Below, piece by piece: positions 24,084-38,500 of a DNA stretch of 64,000 nt. Where the stretch lies: assembly GCF_030848805.1 (NCBI RefSeq), contig NC_092360.1, positions 682,001 to 746,000 of the forward strand, given 5' to 3'. This DNA comes from Temnothorax longispinosus. Lineage: Eukaryota > Arthropoda > Insecta > Hymenoptera > Formicidae. A program made the translations under genes and the position numbers. Numbering within the stretch: the first letter of the stretch is position 1; each line of letters opens with the position of its first letter. The notes below the pieces were generated by a model that was given only the letters and a program-made list of their open reading frames with translations, had not been told where the DNA came from and searched no databases.

Positions 24084-26052
24084 CCGAAGAAAGTGATTTA
24101 AACGTCTAAATTTTGCGTTCAAAATTCGGTTCTGAAATGATATTGATTGAAGCATCGTATGTTTAAATAAACTTCACAATAAATTAAATGAAATTTGGAT
24201 TGTAAAGATCTCTCTCTAATTAATAATTAATATCAAATCTCGTTAGTTAATAATTTGATATTTAAATAATGCAATTCGAGAAACCTTTGTAAATGTAATT
24301 ATAAAAATCAAATTATCAGAAGATAGCGTGTAGTATATTTGTCACGATTACATTCGGTTAATTATATTTGATTAGTTCTTGAACTATTTGCAGTTAAATG
24401 GTATCTGTAATTATATTCTCTTAGTTCCAAAATAGAGGTATTTTGAAGAGATAATATTAAAACTACTAACTTTTGCATGTTTATAGATTTAAGCACAATT
24501 TTCTTAAATGTATTATAGAGTTTCATGTGGTTGCATTATAGTAAATGATAATCAGTACGCTACTTAAATAATATTTTATAGAAGTAGAACAAGATTAACT
24601 TTGCTAATACATCTCGATCTTGTAATGAAATTTCATAACGGCGTTGATATACTACAACGAAATAAATAGCGTCATGAATACTAAGATAAATTCGCGTTCA
24701 ACTGCTTAAGTGTTATAATATTTAACGAATATGTGGCAAGTTAGAAATATCTCACGAAGGTCAACTGACGATAAATCATCAGTCCTCGTTAATGACCAAA
24801 GAAAGGCGATGACTGATCGAGTGCTTAATTTTACGAACTTGGTTACGCATAACAATTCGTCGTCTCGCAAAGATACCTACACGGTCTGTGTTTCGCTGTG
24901 CGTACACTTGACACGAGACGCTACTGTGTCTCTTGATATGCCGTCGTAGAGAAAAAAGAAATAGTCCACGCAATCGGTAAGATTCGTCATCGGTTGGGAC
25001 GAGATTTACGATCGAGCATTCTTTTTTCTCAAGGACTCGCGCGAGCGGCGTATCTGCAGTCCTCCTATAGAATGAAGTCGAGTCCTTGCCTCCGCGTCTT
25101 CCGCGGAGGACAGTCCTGTCGGTAGGTCCTGCCACGAAAGATCTGACGAAGGCCGGCCGCTATAAGGATAACTCCTTGGAGCAACGTAATAGAGTCACAA
25201 GGATTCTACGCGGCGTTGCCCTGACCTCAAAAAATATCCGGCACTTTTTTTCTCTATCTTTCTCGCTCTATAATCACCGTAATTATGCTCGCTCGTAGAT
25301 AAGTTTGCCGAGGCGATTGCTATAGGGATATAGGAATATAGGCGAAAATTTATTATTCACATCTTTTTTTGCATATATCGCGCGACTGCGTGTATTTTGA
25401 TTTTTTTTGTAGAAGTATCATTATGATTGATTTTTTTATCAAATAACTGATGAATTATTTAGTAATACGTTTGAGAGACAATTTTATCTATATATTCTCA
25501 AAAATATATATATATCAATTGGAAAAATAATTTATTTTGACAGTTATAATAAATATTAAATCATATTTGATATTTTTCTTTATATTTTATTATTGATTTT
25601 ATATTATTATCACATTTAATGTTACATTAATCGCTAACAATAAGTTATATCATATTTATTAATTACACTTATATTTTTATTCTTTTATTTACTACATTTG
25701 CAAGAATTTTTATCTGAAATTTGTTTCATTACTCCGTCAAATATTACTTATTATATGCACGCGAAAATAACTCATCGCGAAAAACGTATCGATTCTCGTG
25801 CTCATCATGATTTTAATAACAATTACAGCGGAATGTTGCGCGGCCAAATGAGCGAGGAGTGTTCCTGAACGCGATCCTGCCCAGTTGATGACCTTTCAGC
25901 GCGCAACCGTTTGTAATAGAGCTGGGGTCGTTCGGTCGGTCTCTTCGTCGTTCCGGCGCATATTTAGGTCGACTATTGTTCGTCGCCCTGAGAAACAGTC
26001 TATTTCCGGTATTAGATACTTTCGTTGTTATGAAGTATCACTAGCACACCTA

Positions 26053-26077
26053 TCGTCGTCGTCGTCGTCGTCGTCGT
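26053..26077. repeat. (TCG)n microsatellite
   Basis: Eight TCG units in a GC-richer island. The plus-strand frame reads it as polyserine. A coding trinucleotide repeat cannot be excluded, but the frame has no domain. Confidence 0.9.
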
Positions 26078-26565
26078 TTCGTTCCGAGAAGATCACGAGC
26101 AAGTCGCTCTTCTCTTTTCGTCATAGGAAGTGTGTCAGTCGCTCAGTTCCGCTATTAGTGGTAGCATTTCTATTAAGCAGGAGAAAGCACGAATTATGCG
26201 CTCTTAAAATCCTTAACGAACCTCTTTTTCGCCCTCGTTAAACAGCCGCGATGGTACATAATCGCAGACGTTGTCTCGCGATGGGATTACGCTCGGGATT
26301 ATTCAACTTTCTTCTTTTAACCGTTGGCTACGAAATCTGATCGTGGTATGAATATATCATGAACGTCATAGAGCAACATACTAGGATATACCAGGAAGAA
26401 TAGACAATTTGTTCTTGATTATATAAGAAGTAAAGACCAAATTAGAATCTAAACGAATTTATGGATACATGAATATATTAACCTTAAAAATTAAAAAAAA
26501 TCAATATTTAATAAAAAGATGTCAAAAAATGCTATAATTTAAACTAAATTCAATTTTAATAAAAT

Positions 26566-26617
26566 AAATAAACGAATTTAATTTGATTTAATTCAATTTA
26601 AATTTAATTTAAATTAA
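26566..26617. repeat. AATTT-type low-complexity repeat
   Basis: Degenerate repeats of AATTTAATTT-like units, nearly free of C and G. Confidence 0.8.
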
Positions 26618-26640
26618 TGTAGAACGGATTCTGAATGTTT

Positions 26641-28460
26641 TAACGATGCCGTCAACGTAATAAATTCCGAGTGTATATGTATGAACTACCGCCGCGCGAT
26701 TATATCACCGTAAGAATATTGATGATGGCGGAAGTGGAAGAAAGTTCACCCGATCAGACTGAAAGGCTCGTCCGATCAGACCGTGTGACACTCGTTTCGT
26801 GGGAAGACAGAACTCCGGTATATACGGGCGTTTCACTCTCGACGAGCCGCTTGGATAACGGGCCTCTCCACTCGCAGCGGCCGGCGGTGGCGGAGGCAGG
26901 CACCATAGCGAGAAAGAAGGGAAAGTAGTTCTGTAAGTCAGTGGGGCTTGCGGTACCCCGCACACGGACGTCCAACGGTTGTTAAAGCGACGGACTCGGG
27001 CCCGCGATCGACCGACTGATCCCTCGTCGTGCAACGGTAATCTGGACGAGCGTGTCTTCAAACAATCCAAGAGTTCATTTTTTTCCGGATCACTTTAAAT
27101 CTGCATATTTAAAAACTTATTGTTGACAATATAGATATATAATATAGAAATAAGAAATATACTGAAAGTTTTTTTACAATAATTTAGAACTATTATTGTT
27201 ATTAGATTACATTTTTTTGAAAATAATGCTTAAAGATTTTAATATATCATTTTTATTTATTACAAATATGAATTTAAGACAGTTTTGAAAGAATTATTTA
27301 ATAATTAAGTTCTTTTTTGGTAAAGATTGAAAATTTCACTGTCTTCAAGCGTGCCAAAAGAAACGAGTTTTTAGATAAAAATAATTTTGCTTTAGCAGAA
27401 AGAAAGTAGATGAAATTACTTACAAAACGATATTGCGCATAACACTTGAAAGGATCCATGATCCATGCTGCGTAACAACGTTTTTAAGATTCATTGTTAT
27501 TTATATAAGATTACATAAAATTACATAAACATAAAATTATACCACTCAAAATAGGTCTTTATTTGAACGTAATCTGTTTGTCCGTTTATGAGTGTAGCTC
27601 ATATCCGTGCGTGCAGAGATTACGCGTATATGTAATTAGATAATCAGGCAACGGGACTAGGGAAGGCGTGAGAAAATACATATCGACCGCACCGTTGGCG
27701 TTTATGCATTTTTAAAGACCAGTTTTCTAATAAAGTATATAATAAACGGAATGCACAAAGCAATCGTCGTCGTTCAAACGTTTTAATTGAATTTACAGAA
27801 ACATGATTGTATACTCATAGTTTTATGTAATGCATGATTGAGGTGGGACAGCCGCGTTAGTCGTATAATCAAATTAGATCCTATGAGGCGACGATGAAAA
27901 TTTAATAACTTGAACAAATATTCGTGATAATTAAACATTTAATAACTAATAACTGATAATAAGTAATAACTAATTGTCGAATCACTTAATTACGATTTCA
28001 AATAGATTATATAAAGTCGAAAATATTGACGGTGACATGTTATTTCGTATACTAATCGATGGCGGAACGATTAAATAAATATGCCGATAATATGTAACGG
28101 ATACCACACTTGTTATATAATGACGTTTATAATACAAGAGCGCGTTACACGATACTGAAACTACAAAATGATTACTGTAACTCGGCGAAACACGAATGCG
28201 AGGAAAACGAAACTGCGCGTCGTGTGACGTGAAGTCGTCGGTCGGAGAAATCGGTGCTTCCGCCTGCATTAGCGGTCTTTTCCAGCGAGACTAATTTCAG
28301 ATTCCGCCTTTCACACAGCCGGACAGAGCGACAATTATTTCAAGATTATCGTACGTAACCGACGTCGGCAACATGTCGGATTAGAAGTTATCGACGCGGA
28401 GTTAAAACCTGTTTACGTATGTCGCTCGTAATAAGTCACAGTTATACATTCGTGATTGCG
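26641..28460. other. Non-coding sequence with GC-rich patches at 26.7 and 28.2 kb
   Basis: A GC-rich patch at about 26660-27060 has open frames on both strands, none with a domain, then AT-rich sequence. A second moderately CpG-rich patch lies at 28100-28450. Degenerate TAATAACT units occur at about 27945-27972. Confidence 0.5.
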
Positions 28461-31400
28461 AAATACGTTAGGATACACGTATGCACTTGGGCATATGCAA
28501 CTTGGCATTTAAATAAAAAAAGTACATCTCTCTAAATTTACTTATATTAAAATATTTTTTTTATGATTTTATTGTGTGTCTAATAATACAATGCTATAAG
28601 TCATTTATTTTATTTTGTGTTATATTAAGAAACTGGTTAACGTAAAATCTCATTTACTGTAAAAACATTTTAGTAGATCTGTAAAAAAAATAATTATGGA
28701 CCAAAGTTTGAATTTCGCAATATTACTACTTTGTTTTTAATATATCATATCTATATAGTGATTAATTAAAATAATGATTATTCTTTAGAAGAATTCTTTA
28801 ATTATCTAAAGGTTTTGCATGTGTGCGTGTATGTGTGTGTATAATTCGATCCTATCATTACTGTCTGTATATGTTTTATGATATTAGTATATATCATTGT
28901 CAGTCAGTGACGGACGTGAGATTCATAGTTAATTATCTGTTTGAGAAAAAAATGACATGCTTAACTTCTTAATTAACCTCTGGTTAGAAATTAACGCAAT
29001 ACATACATTGATTTTACATGGTCAACATTGGTAAACACAGTCGCGAAACAAAAAGTGGTCCTCGCCCGGTTGTCCGGTATAAAGACTTTCTGGGTCAAGA
29101 ATCAAGTTCTTTGATAGTGATCGATTTAATCGTTTTATCCTTTCGTCATGCTGCGGTACTTTTTCTGATCTAACGATTTCTAAATTCAGTAACAGAAGTG
29201 CGAGCACGTGTGGCTTGAATATATTGTAAATATTAAAATATTAAAAATTTATTAGTGCAAAAATGGAAAAAATTAAAATTTGCGAAAACAAATTTTTATT
29301 TGTTAAAAAAGAAAGGAGATACTCTGCGCAGAGATTCAAAGATAAAAACCAGCCACATAATCTGGGAAATTTTTTAAAAGTTGAATTTTTCTTGAGTTAA
29401 TTATACGCCACCATATTTAAGAAATCTTACAAAATATATAAAACTAATTTTTTTACTTTAATCTAATAAAATTTTAATTATTTTGTCAAATTGTTCAATA
29501 CATATGCAACTTTAAGATTTCATTAATTTACTATTTATGAGCAATGGTAATGTTTGTTGCCGCAATTTTGATGAATAATATAATTATGTTTAGGCAAATA
29601 GAACCTACATTCCAATTAATATCGACACAGAATTGATACTAACATTAATTTCAACCAGCTATAATTACTAATGAAAATGCTGGAGTTTCCACATTAGAAA
29701 TGTAAAATCAGAGTCATTCTGAACGAAGTCATTGTGCTAACGCACCTTGCTGATCAAAAGTTAACGTTTACTTAATCGATAATCGTTACTCGTCGTAAGC
29801 GTACAAATAAAACGTTTGATCGATCCATTCGTTCGTTGCTCGGGTGTTTTCAGAATTGACAAGTCAATCAAGAATTATCTTATAATTAGAATCGCAACGA
29901 CTCGTGCTGTTGTTCAGCGTGGAAACCTATTCGATTCGTAAAAATGCATCTACATCATGAGAAAATCGAATCATTCACAATGTAGCTATTATTTGTTCAT
30001 TGTGTTAGCACACTATAAAATAGGATTGGACATAAAGATATCGTGTTACTCATCCTAATAATTATTCGACGAATATTAGTATATTTTTGTATCATATAAA
30101 AAATGAAATAAAATAAGCAATTAAAATTGAAATATAAATAATTCGATAATATAACTGAATAATTACTGAAAGATATATTATTTGGCCAGTTATGTTACTC
30201 AATTTATTATTTATTTTTATTAAATTTTTAATGAAATAAGAATCGTCTGCCCATTCATGAATAAGCATTTTTAAGCAGTAATTTTCTATAAGCATTTATT
30301 CGTATCTTATGAGTCTTTTGAATCACTTATCAATTACTTAGACAAAATTGCGTCTATATTTAAGTCTTAAACGCTTCTTCAGACATTTACCAAGATGTAT
30401 GCGACTATGCGAGCGAAATGGTGTATATGCGTGTGTATTTATAAAGGCATATGCATGCAAATAATACGAACAGCAGTTTCACTGCCAGGCAGCAATAAGC
30501 GTAGGTTGTTCTTCGTTGCCATTGTACATTGCACGTTGGAGAAATCGCCTGCTTAGGCTAGCTTGGTCTTAAACGTAGGTACAGGAATACCGTCGAGAGG
30601 CATGAGAGAATGAGTGTGAGAAGCAGGGAGACGAATAGGTAAATCGTGTCTCTCAAAGTCTAAGAAAACGAATAAACCGTAGCGACTTAGCGTCCCAGAT
30701 ACGAGAGCATGTTTACCGAGGAGTTTCTAAGCCGCATCTCAAGTTCTCGAAAAACGCGGTCTGTCATCCACTTGAAAAACAAATAATAGAGTGATTCCCA
30801 ATTCTCTAGAGATAAATTAAGAAGTTACGTTGATTCCGAACAAGTCTTTATATTCTGTAAGTAAAATATTAAGAAAATATTTCTGTAAATCACGTATTTT
30901 AAGTGTACTTTTTAATTAAAAAATTTTAATATTTTATAATTTAGAATTAAGTTATTGAATCGCACAAGAATCATATATAATTATAGCTCATTGAGGTCAT
31001 ATCTTTAGCACAAGCAATATTATGCTGCCAAATGGATCGCGATGTCAACGCCAATTTCGCATTCCATTACTGAAACAACGTTTACCTCCTCTAATTTCAT
31101 GTCTGCATTGTAAATCGCGAGTCAGGCATTCAAGCAAGCGCGAGGCTTTTGTAAATATTAGCGAGACGAAAAAATCAGAAGCAAACTTTCCGCGCGAACT
31201 AAATGAGTACGTGATAGTGAAAACATTTGAATTTCTTGATCGCTACAGACAAAAATATATATAAATATATAATAAAAAATGGCAAGATTACTCTTGTTAG
31301 AAATATAAGTATATGTATAGTTGCCAAGAATTTGATAAAATAAATTGTCAGTTATCACATATTAAAATTGTCAAATAAATTATCAATATTGCATATTAAA

Positions 31401-32770
31401 AAATTCATAATTTTGGAGCTATATTTTTACTTTTATAAATAAACGATTAGATAGGAGAGAAATTGAAATGTGAACGATTAAAATTATATACTGATTCGTC
31501 TGGTCTAAAATAAATTTGAATTTTTACTTACTATATCTAAATTGAGTCCTTACTTATTTACTTATCTCTTTTCATGTTAAAATTTTAGTTTCGAGAGATA
31601 GGATTTGCGTATCTGTCTCTTTGCCTCTCACATACTTGTTCTGCCTCTTGATGATGTTCCTACACCTATGTCGAAGCCCGATTAAACTATGTGCTAAAAT
31701 ACGCTTCTTGTCGTGATATATGACCTGAAATGACTGCACGTTATTATAAAGACTTAAAAAAAGTTTGTAAATTATTTTAATGCAGAAAATTAGTGCTTCT
31801 GAATTAATTAAGATTTATTATAACAGTATTATATGTCCCAAACATATATATTGGAAATATTTTCAACTATTACTGTTGAAATGCGAAAGTTACCCGCGTC
31901 TAAAAAAAAAGGAAAGTGAAGATAAGGAAAGTGAATGTATATTATAAGTAAGAATAAGTATCGTATATATTGACATCGATTTGTGAGTCCAAAGATGTTT
32001 CTGGGGGAGGCAAGCATATGAAATATGTTTCCTTTGCTTATTATCACTCGAGAGACCGAGGATTTCCGCGTTGGTTTGACCTTTCTCTTTGCCACTATTT
32101 TCCTATTCCCGGGTCGTGAAGCGTGGTAAAGGAGAGGAATCCGAGATTAGGAAGGGGGAGGTATCTGAAATCGTTAAGCTGCGTCCTCAGCAGCGGGACG
32201 GTTTATTCCTGGTATCGGACCGCGAGAAGCATTCAATCAATGGAAACCCAAGTTACGATGTTCTGGACTAGGTATATAGCCATTGTTAGTATCGCGAATG
32301 CTTCATGCTAGATGTTCCTTGTTTCGATGATCTAAAGATTTGATCAAAATTCGTACCAGGGGATCTCTAATACAATTACATTATTACTATAATATGAAGA
32401 CATAGATTTTAATTATTTGAATTTCTTATGTAAAATCCATCTCGATATAAATAATCCCCTTCTCTGAACATTAAAAAAAGTGGATGTATTAATTTTAAGA
32501 CGGAATGTTAATATAGCTGCATTTCGATTAAAAAGTTAATATAAAGAAACAGATTTTAGGAGTGTAATCATTGATATCGAGTTTGATTATTGTAATTTAG
32601 AAAAGTAAAAATATATTTACTCACATTGTAAAATTATGATAACTTATTTCATTACTTATACATGTTATTCTTTCTTTAAATTTCTGATTCACGTGCTTAA
32701 ACGAAATTATCTTTAAATCAGATAAGATGTAAAATGTATAATAATCAGATGAAATATATTTTTGTTCCCG
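28461..32770. other. AT-rich non-coding sequence, little visible structure
   Basis: Over 4 kb of AT-rich sequence. I see no transposon ends, tandem repeats or plausible ORFs beyond 60-90 codon chance frames. Slightly GC-richer segments at 30480-30780 and 32040-32300 also lack features. Confidence 0.55.
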
Positions 32771-33300
32771 TATATTGAGCAAATTTTACGCCGTGCGCGG
32801 CGGGGTTGAACGACCTCTTTAAGCGTGTGTTTAGCACGGTTGAATGACCTCGGCGGCGGCGGTGGCGGCGGCGGCGGCCGCGACTTGCGGCTTGATTTTT
32901 TTAAACAATGGCGAAAGTCTTGCGAAAGCAACCTGCGTCGGTAAGGCGAATAATCGGCGACGGAAGCGAATCGCGCGCGCTTGCACACAGAATGGAGGAC
33001 AAGAAAGAGGAGAATCCTTTCGTTTTCGCTGCGTGCGAGTAGCTTGCTCCCGTGACTCGTATACATATGTGTATATACGTTTCTCGTACGCATATTAAGA
33101 CCTTTCACCGTGTCGCGCTCGCCACGAAATTGCGCTTTAGGGGGGCGTGCCTCGTCGCGTTACGAAATCGAGTCTTCGACGCCTTCGGCCGGAATTCGGC
33201 CGAGGGAAGGTCAAGGGCTGAGACTGGCTGACCGGCCGGCCTGGCGAGTGGCGATCAGCTTTCACCAGAAACTTCCCAATCTTGTCTCTGCTTGACCATT
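32771..33300. other. CpG-rich island with GGC repeat
   Basis: CpG-rich island with a GGC-rich run and a short hairpin TCGGCC-N7-GGCCGA near 33186-33204. Frames on either strand are driven by the GGC/GCC run (poly-Ala or poly-Pro) and have no domains. Candidate regulatory island. Confidence 0.5.
32851..32880. repeat. (GGC)n trinucleotide repeat
   Basis: Ten near-perfect GGC units with one GGT interruption. Translates to Ala or Pro runs by composition. Confidence 0.9.
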
Positions 33301-34724
33301 AGTCGCTTAGGCTCCTAATTTCTAAATAAAATAATTGCAAAGCGCTCCTCATTACTCGCGCTGTCATTCTATTTTGTTTATGTCAACTTCCGGAAATAAG
33401 TCAGATTGTCCATTTTGTCGAATACAAAACTCATCGAATACAAATAACTAAAAATTAATCCTTCGCGGTCTTATATATTTAGAGGTAAAGTTATTAGATT
33501 ACAGAATTTACAATTCTATATATAAGTAACAGGCATTAATTTGTGAAAATGGTTTGGAATGAAGAATCATGTGATGTACAAAAGTGAAAAAAATAGCCAA
33601 TCAACGAAACGAGTATTGACATTATTTGTACACGGTTGACCAACAAATGCGGTGACAATTTTTTATCTCTCAAATCGAGAGAGTTTATGGCTTCAATATA
33701 TCACAATTGCTTTAAACGATATGTAATAATTGTTATAAAAATATATGTTAAAAGTTGGTATTTTTATTTGCGGTTATGATTGACCATTGGCCAAATGGTA
33801 TTCTTAAATGATTAACGCAGATAATTTCTTTCATATTTCGTTTCTGGTTTTACTCTCATTTATATATTTGAATATTCGTTAATAAATCACGCTCGTTTAC
33901 AACGGCTAATACAGAATTGCTGGTCGACAAGAGAGCATTTAGCATTTGCAAATGACGATAAAACCACCACATTCTGATTCTTTGCATTCACGGTTGTAGT
34001 TATTAGAATGCAAGAAAATTTCAAAACTCAAACTAGACCGCCTTGAAAAAGGTTTCCTTCTAACGCGTATAATTTATGCATTATAGGCTTTCAGAGATTC
34101 AAGGTTGATCCCGACAATTCATTTCTAGGATCAAAAAATTACGTCGTATTTAGTTTATATTACTTATAGTTCTTTCTTTCTCTTTCTAAATAAATTTGTT
34201 CATTACTTACGATAACTTCTATGTTACAAAAATCACCTGACAACATGATAAAAATAGAGGCGAAGTCCGTGAAATTTTAAACTCTTAGGAACAATATCTG
34301 CAGGGTTTGAAAATTATCGTGTTTTAAAAATAAAAATGGGTTACATGGTCCCGAACGGAGCAGGATAAATAAAAAAAACTCAGAATCTGAACGAGTGGAG
34401 TGCAAAAAAATAAATGATGGTATTTAAAGAATTTCTTGATGATGCAATTACAGATAATTTTTGCTCTTTTTATCGATCCAGCAGTACTAGTGAGTTGCGA
34501 AATAACACGCATATTAAGGTGTTAAATACGAGTTGCGACGTTCTCGATCGAAAGTTACAATCGTGAAAAGAAGCGCGTATAATAGCGCTAAGTTTATACG
34601 ATAAGTTCACTGGAGTATATTGTGCTTTTCAATACTCAGGGTCAAACCCAGAGGTGGAAGAGTGAAAGACTTCGAGATCGCCGATTGTTAATCCGCGTTT
34701 CAACGCAACGTAGTTTCGCTTCTT

Positions 34725-34765
<41 letters not shown>

Positions 34766-36600
34766 GTGGCTCGCACTTAGCATCTTACGTTAGTTCGGCC
34801 AAGACCCCTTCATTCACGCTTATTGTCTTCGGTTCTCTGAATGAGACTAGGCCGCGCGCCGGTGCATCCACAAGAAACGATTGTTTCCACATTCGTTCGT
34901 TCGCACGATATCTGTATACCGTACGGAACGACCAATCAGACGCGCGTTCGCGCGTAAATACGCGTCGATTCCTACGTGCGAACTATGTTCGTAGGATCGA
35001 TTGCATAAATGTAGGAAGCGCCGATGCATTCACCTTTTATGCGAGGCAGCCTTGCCCCAGCAGTGGCTCTCAGTCGGTCTGCCTGTTTCGTGCGGATAGA
35101 CTTAATGCTTATAGGTGTATAACGTAAAAAAACTGGTGAACGTTCCCTTATTTATAGTTCTTTGGCTATCTTGGCGTGGTTTTTCTCAGCAAAAATCGAG
35201 AAGAACACCGTATCTTTTCAATTTCAAAAAGTTCTATGTTTGTATATAAGTATAGGTTTTAAATTAAAATTTCTTATAATAATTTAAATTGAGAGAGAAC
35301 TCAAGAGAACTAAATTTAGACAATCAAATTAGTTAAAGGATATAATTTCTTTATGTATTTGCTTTCCTAAATCTATCAGAAATCAATTATTTTCAGTTGT
35401 TAATTATCTGAAAATCTGATAAATATTTTGAAAAAAATCTCAAAATTGCCAAAGAATCTGTGACAACGAGAACATTTCAGTAGGTTTGGGACATTCTATA
35501 CATTGTTACTGTCTATTTTCTGCATTACGCAGATAAAGTATTAAATCGGTAGAATACAAAAGTCAAGAACAAGTAAAACAAATGCATATATGTTGATATT
35601 TTAAGCGTATTCATCGAATAAACTCTTGAAATGTTCAAGTGAAGATGCAAAGAACATTATCGCCGTTGAGAGCCTTCTTACGAGCCGCGAGGCCGGTAAC
35701 TTTCTCTTCATATTTTCGTTGTCGGCCGATATATCGCGTATCATGGACATGATGCAGATAATAGCCATGCTGCTCACCGTTTATGAGTCAACTGCCGTCA
35801 ATGCGTTAATGATGAAGCGAGTATCAGCGCTACGTCATCTCATCTCGGCAAATTAGGCGTTCCGTCATCGTAGAAAACGCAGCCGTAATAAAACGATTGG
35901 GAGAATTGCGAGGGCTGTCTCTTTCGTATTTTTACAGGTTTTCCACCTAAGTCTACGATACGCCGCGATACTGTGTGTACAAAAATAATAACTATTTAAC
36001 AATAGTATATTAATAACTAATATTTGCCAATAATTGAAAATTTTAGCTGCAACTTTAAAGTTTCTTATTATTTTAGTTTCTAATTAAATTCTTATTCTAT
36101 TAACACACACACATTATCATTTTAATCAAGCTTCAGTCTCTTATCAAAGCGGTTTTTAATTTCAAGCAATAATTTTTTAAAAACACAAAGTATTAACTGA
36201 GTAAAATCTTAGGCTAGAAAATATTTGAATATCTGAGAAACGTTAAAATGAGGTTTTTTATTCATTGTTGCAAAGTTACTGTCATTTTTATTTATCTTTG
36301 TGAGAATTACAGAATTATTTTGTATAATAACAAGTACATACAGCTGATTATTATTAACAGTTTATATAGATTATTTACTTTGTCAAATAATCCATAAAAT
36401 TAAAAAAAATTTTTTAATTGTTTGAACATTGACCGTTATTGTACAAAATTTTCTTATTTCGTTCCACTTCTAAGTCATAATAATAATTGATGACACTGAT
36501 TAATCACGCGAATTATTTACGCTTGTGCATTTAATTCGCTAACGTTCTTATCTTGACAATCACGTAATAATAAGTTTTGACAAATGACCGCGGAAGCCAC
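33301..36600. other. Non-coding sequence with islands at 34.6-35.1 and 35.65-35.95 kb
   Basis: AT-rich overall. The island at 34540-35100 contains a CT microsatellite. The island at about 35630-35880 holds an open frame (35605-35856) whose codons look more balanced than most chance frames here, but it matches nothing I recognise. No other feature seen. Confidence 0.5.
34730..34761. repeat. (CT)n microsatellite
   Basis: About 16 CT units followed by TTCCAG. Confidence 0.95.
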
Positions 36601-37130
36601 GGCTCGTCACTTATCTTGCGTTTGTGAGCTTTAAAATTTCTGTATCCCTTCTATTCTACGCCATTGTTTTCGTTCCTTCCCCACTCGCGTCAATTCTACC
36701 CTACCGTTACACCTCTCGCATGAGAGGAGAGGGAGAACTCATCCCTCGTTGGAGGGGCAGCACAGTGACGTCATTGAGATAGGGGTGGAAGCGGTGGCGA
36801 GGCGAGAGGACGAAGTGTATGACGAAGGGTGGTGGAAGATCGTGGGGCGGCCGGTAGGGGTTGCCGGGTAATGCCGGGTGATGGCAATAGGGTGAATGAC
36901 CGACCTAGACTCGAAGTTAGGGGTGTGCAATGTATGAAACTACCCGTAATAGCAACCCTCCTTCAAAGCGATCTGCAAGGGTAGGTTTTACACCCTCTCT
37001 TCCTTCGCTGTGCCCCGTGCTCTCTACACGGCGCTATGTATATCTCTGTGAATGTGTATATGTATATGTATGCGCTATGTGGGAAAGATCGGGCGTGTAA
37101 CTCACGAGGGTTGTGGCCGCTGCACGGTTA
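36601..37130. promoter_or_regulatory. G-rich island with CRE-like palindrome and G-quadruplex-like runs
   Basis: The plus strand is strongly purine/G-rich between about 36715 and 36905. It contains a perfect TGACGTCA palindrome (36766-36773), the consensus for CREB/ATF-type bZIP factors. It also has four G-runs at about 36842-36880 (loops 9, 5 and 7 nt) that approach a quadruplex pattern. No gene start can be tied to it, so the regulatory reading is an inference from motif content only. Confidence 0.35.
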
Positions 37131-38500
37131 GCGCAAGAGAGTGTGCCAAAAGCACATTTTTTTTCGTAACATTGAACACATGTCAAAGTCGTTGATGTTA
37201 AAGAGCGAGCGAACGAAGACGCGAACTTCGTCTATGTTGTCGAGATTTACGAAACTCGATTTTTTTACTCCGCACAATATCTTATGCAAGCTGCTGCTAT
37301 CGTGTGAAAAATTTAATCTCCTAAACAAAGTTTGATTGTATAATTCAATATTATCAGAGTAACATCGATTTTTTTAGCAATTCTACATAATTTTTGCCTA
37401 GTAGAAACATCTGAAGAAATTATGTAAATTATATTAAATTTTACAATATTTCCATAATTTTTTATCTCTATATTAGAGCACAGTCCAAAATTTCAATATG
37501 AGTATAACTCTCATATATATTTCCGAATGTTTAGTTATATAACTATTCTACTTGACAATTTGCGGCTTGATGATTTTATCGCGACGAGTCCAGATTTTCG
37601 TTTGCATGGACGCGTCTCATTCAACGATGTCGAAATTTCATGTGACGAGCCTAGAATTGCGTCTCTCGGAGGTCAGAAGATCATCGATGCAGATTCGCGT
37701 TTCTGACTGCGCCGATGACTTCGTGTCCTAGAAAGATAAAGGCCGTTCCCCGGCCAGTAAAACTGCTGGTAGGTTTATAAACTCGGGGTGAGTTTCTCGA
37801 GTGCACGGCACGGGGTAACGCGATCGATAGATGACCAAAAATAGGATCCACATCCAACCAAGTTCTTCATGCCAGCAGTTCTCGCCCCGGAGATCGGTCA
37901 TTTGAATTCTCGCCGTGTCGAAAATTTTCTCGCATTACGTTCTCGTTTAATTTGAATGGCTTTCATTAAATCTGAACTATTTGATTCGATCATATTGGAG
38001 AATAGACATTTTTGAAACGCGCAAACTCGATAAGGTTGACAAAAATAAAATTGCCAATTGAGACATTTTCTGTCGCGTAAAAATGAATGAATAGTAATAT
38101 TATAATTTTATCAATTCGTCATATTAAAATTATAAATCGATGTGGTTTTTTAATATAATGAAGACAAAATGTCACGTACAATTTTTATATTTTTTTAGAT
38201 TTTCTGCGAATATTCGGATATGGAAAAAATATTGTATACATTATAGGCATTAAAATCCGTGTAAGTGTAGTGAATGCAATACTGTAATAGATGTTACGAC
38301 ATTTTCCATTAATTATAAGTAAATATAATCAATCTCGCGTATTAACGAAATTGATATCTAAATCCGCAGTTATATTTGCTCCAATTTTTGCAAATATTTT
38401 TACAAATATTCGTAATAATTATTTCTTCATATTCTGCCAGTACGAGGAAATTTAGATATAGCTAAGACGGAAGTGTGCATAAATTTGGAAATGTTAACAA
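37131..38500. other. Non-coding sequence
   Basis: AT-rich with one GC-richer block at about 37550-37930. No inverted-repeat element, tandem repeat or supported ORF. Confidence 0.55.

Larger units (their letters stand above)
22757..26640. other. AT-rich non-coding sequence with GC-richer islands
   Basis: Long AT-rich stretches with CpG-richer islands at about 23400-23720, 24900-25300 and 25850-26330. A small hairpin with arms AATATCAAAT / ATTTGATATT lies at about 24226-24262. Frames in the islands (up to 118 codons) have no recognisable domain and overlap between strands. Confidence 0.5.

Noticed and set aside
24020..27560. 14-bp word AAAATAGGTCTTTA shared in inverted orientation (24.02 and 27.55 kb)
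   Set aside because: Similarity does not extend beyond the word in AT-rich DNA.
37750..37900. GGCCAGTAAAACTGCTGG and CCAGCAGTTCTCGCCCCGG as possible inverted-repeat ends
   Set aside because: The pairing is limited to about 10 bp with mismatches and no target duplication; likely chance.
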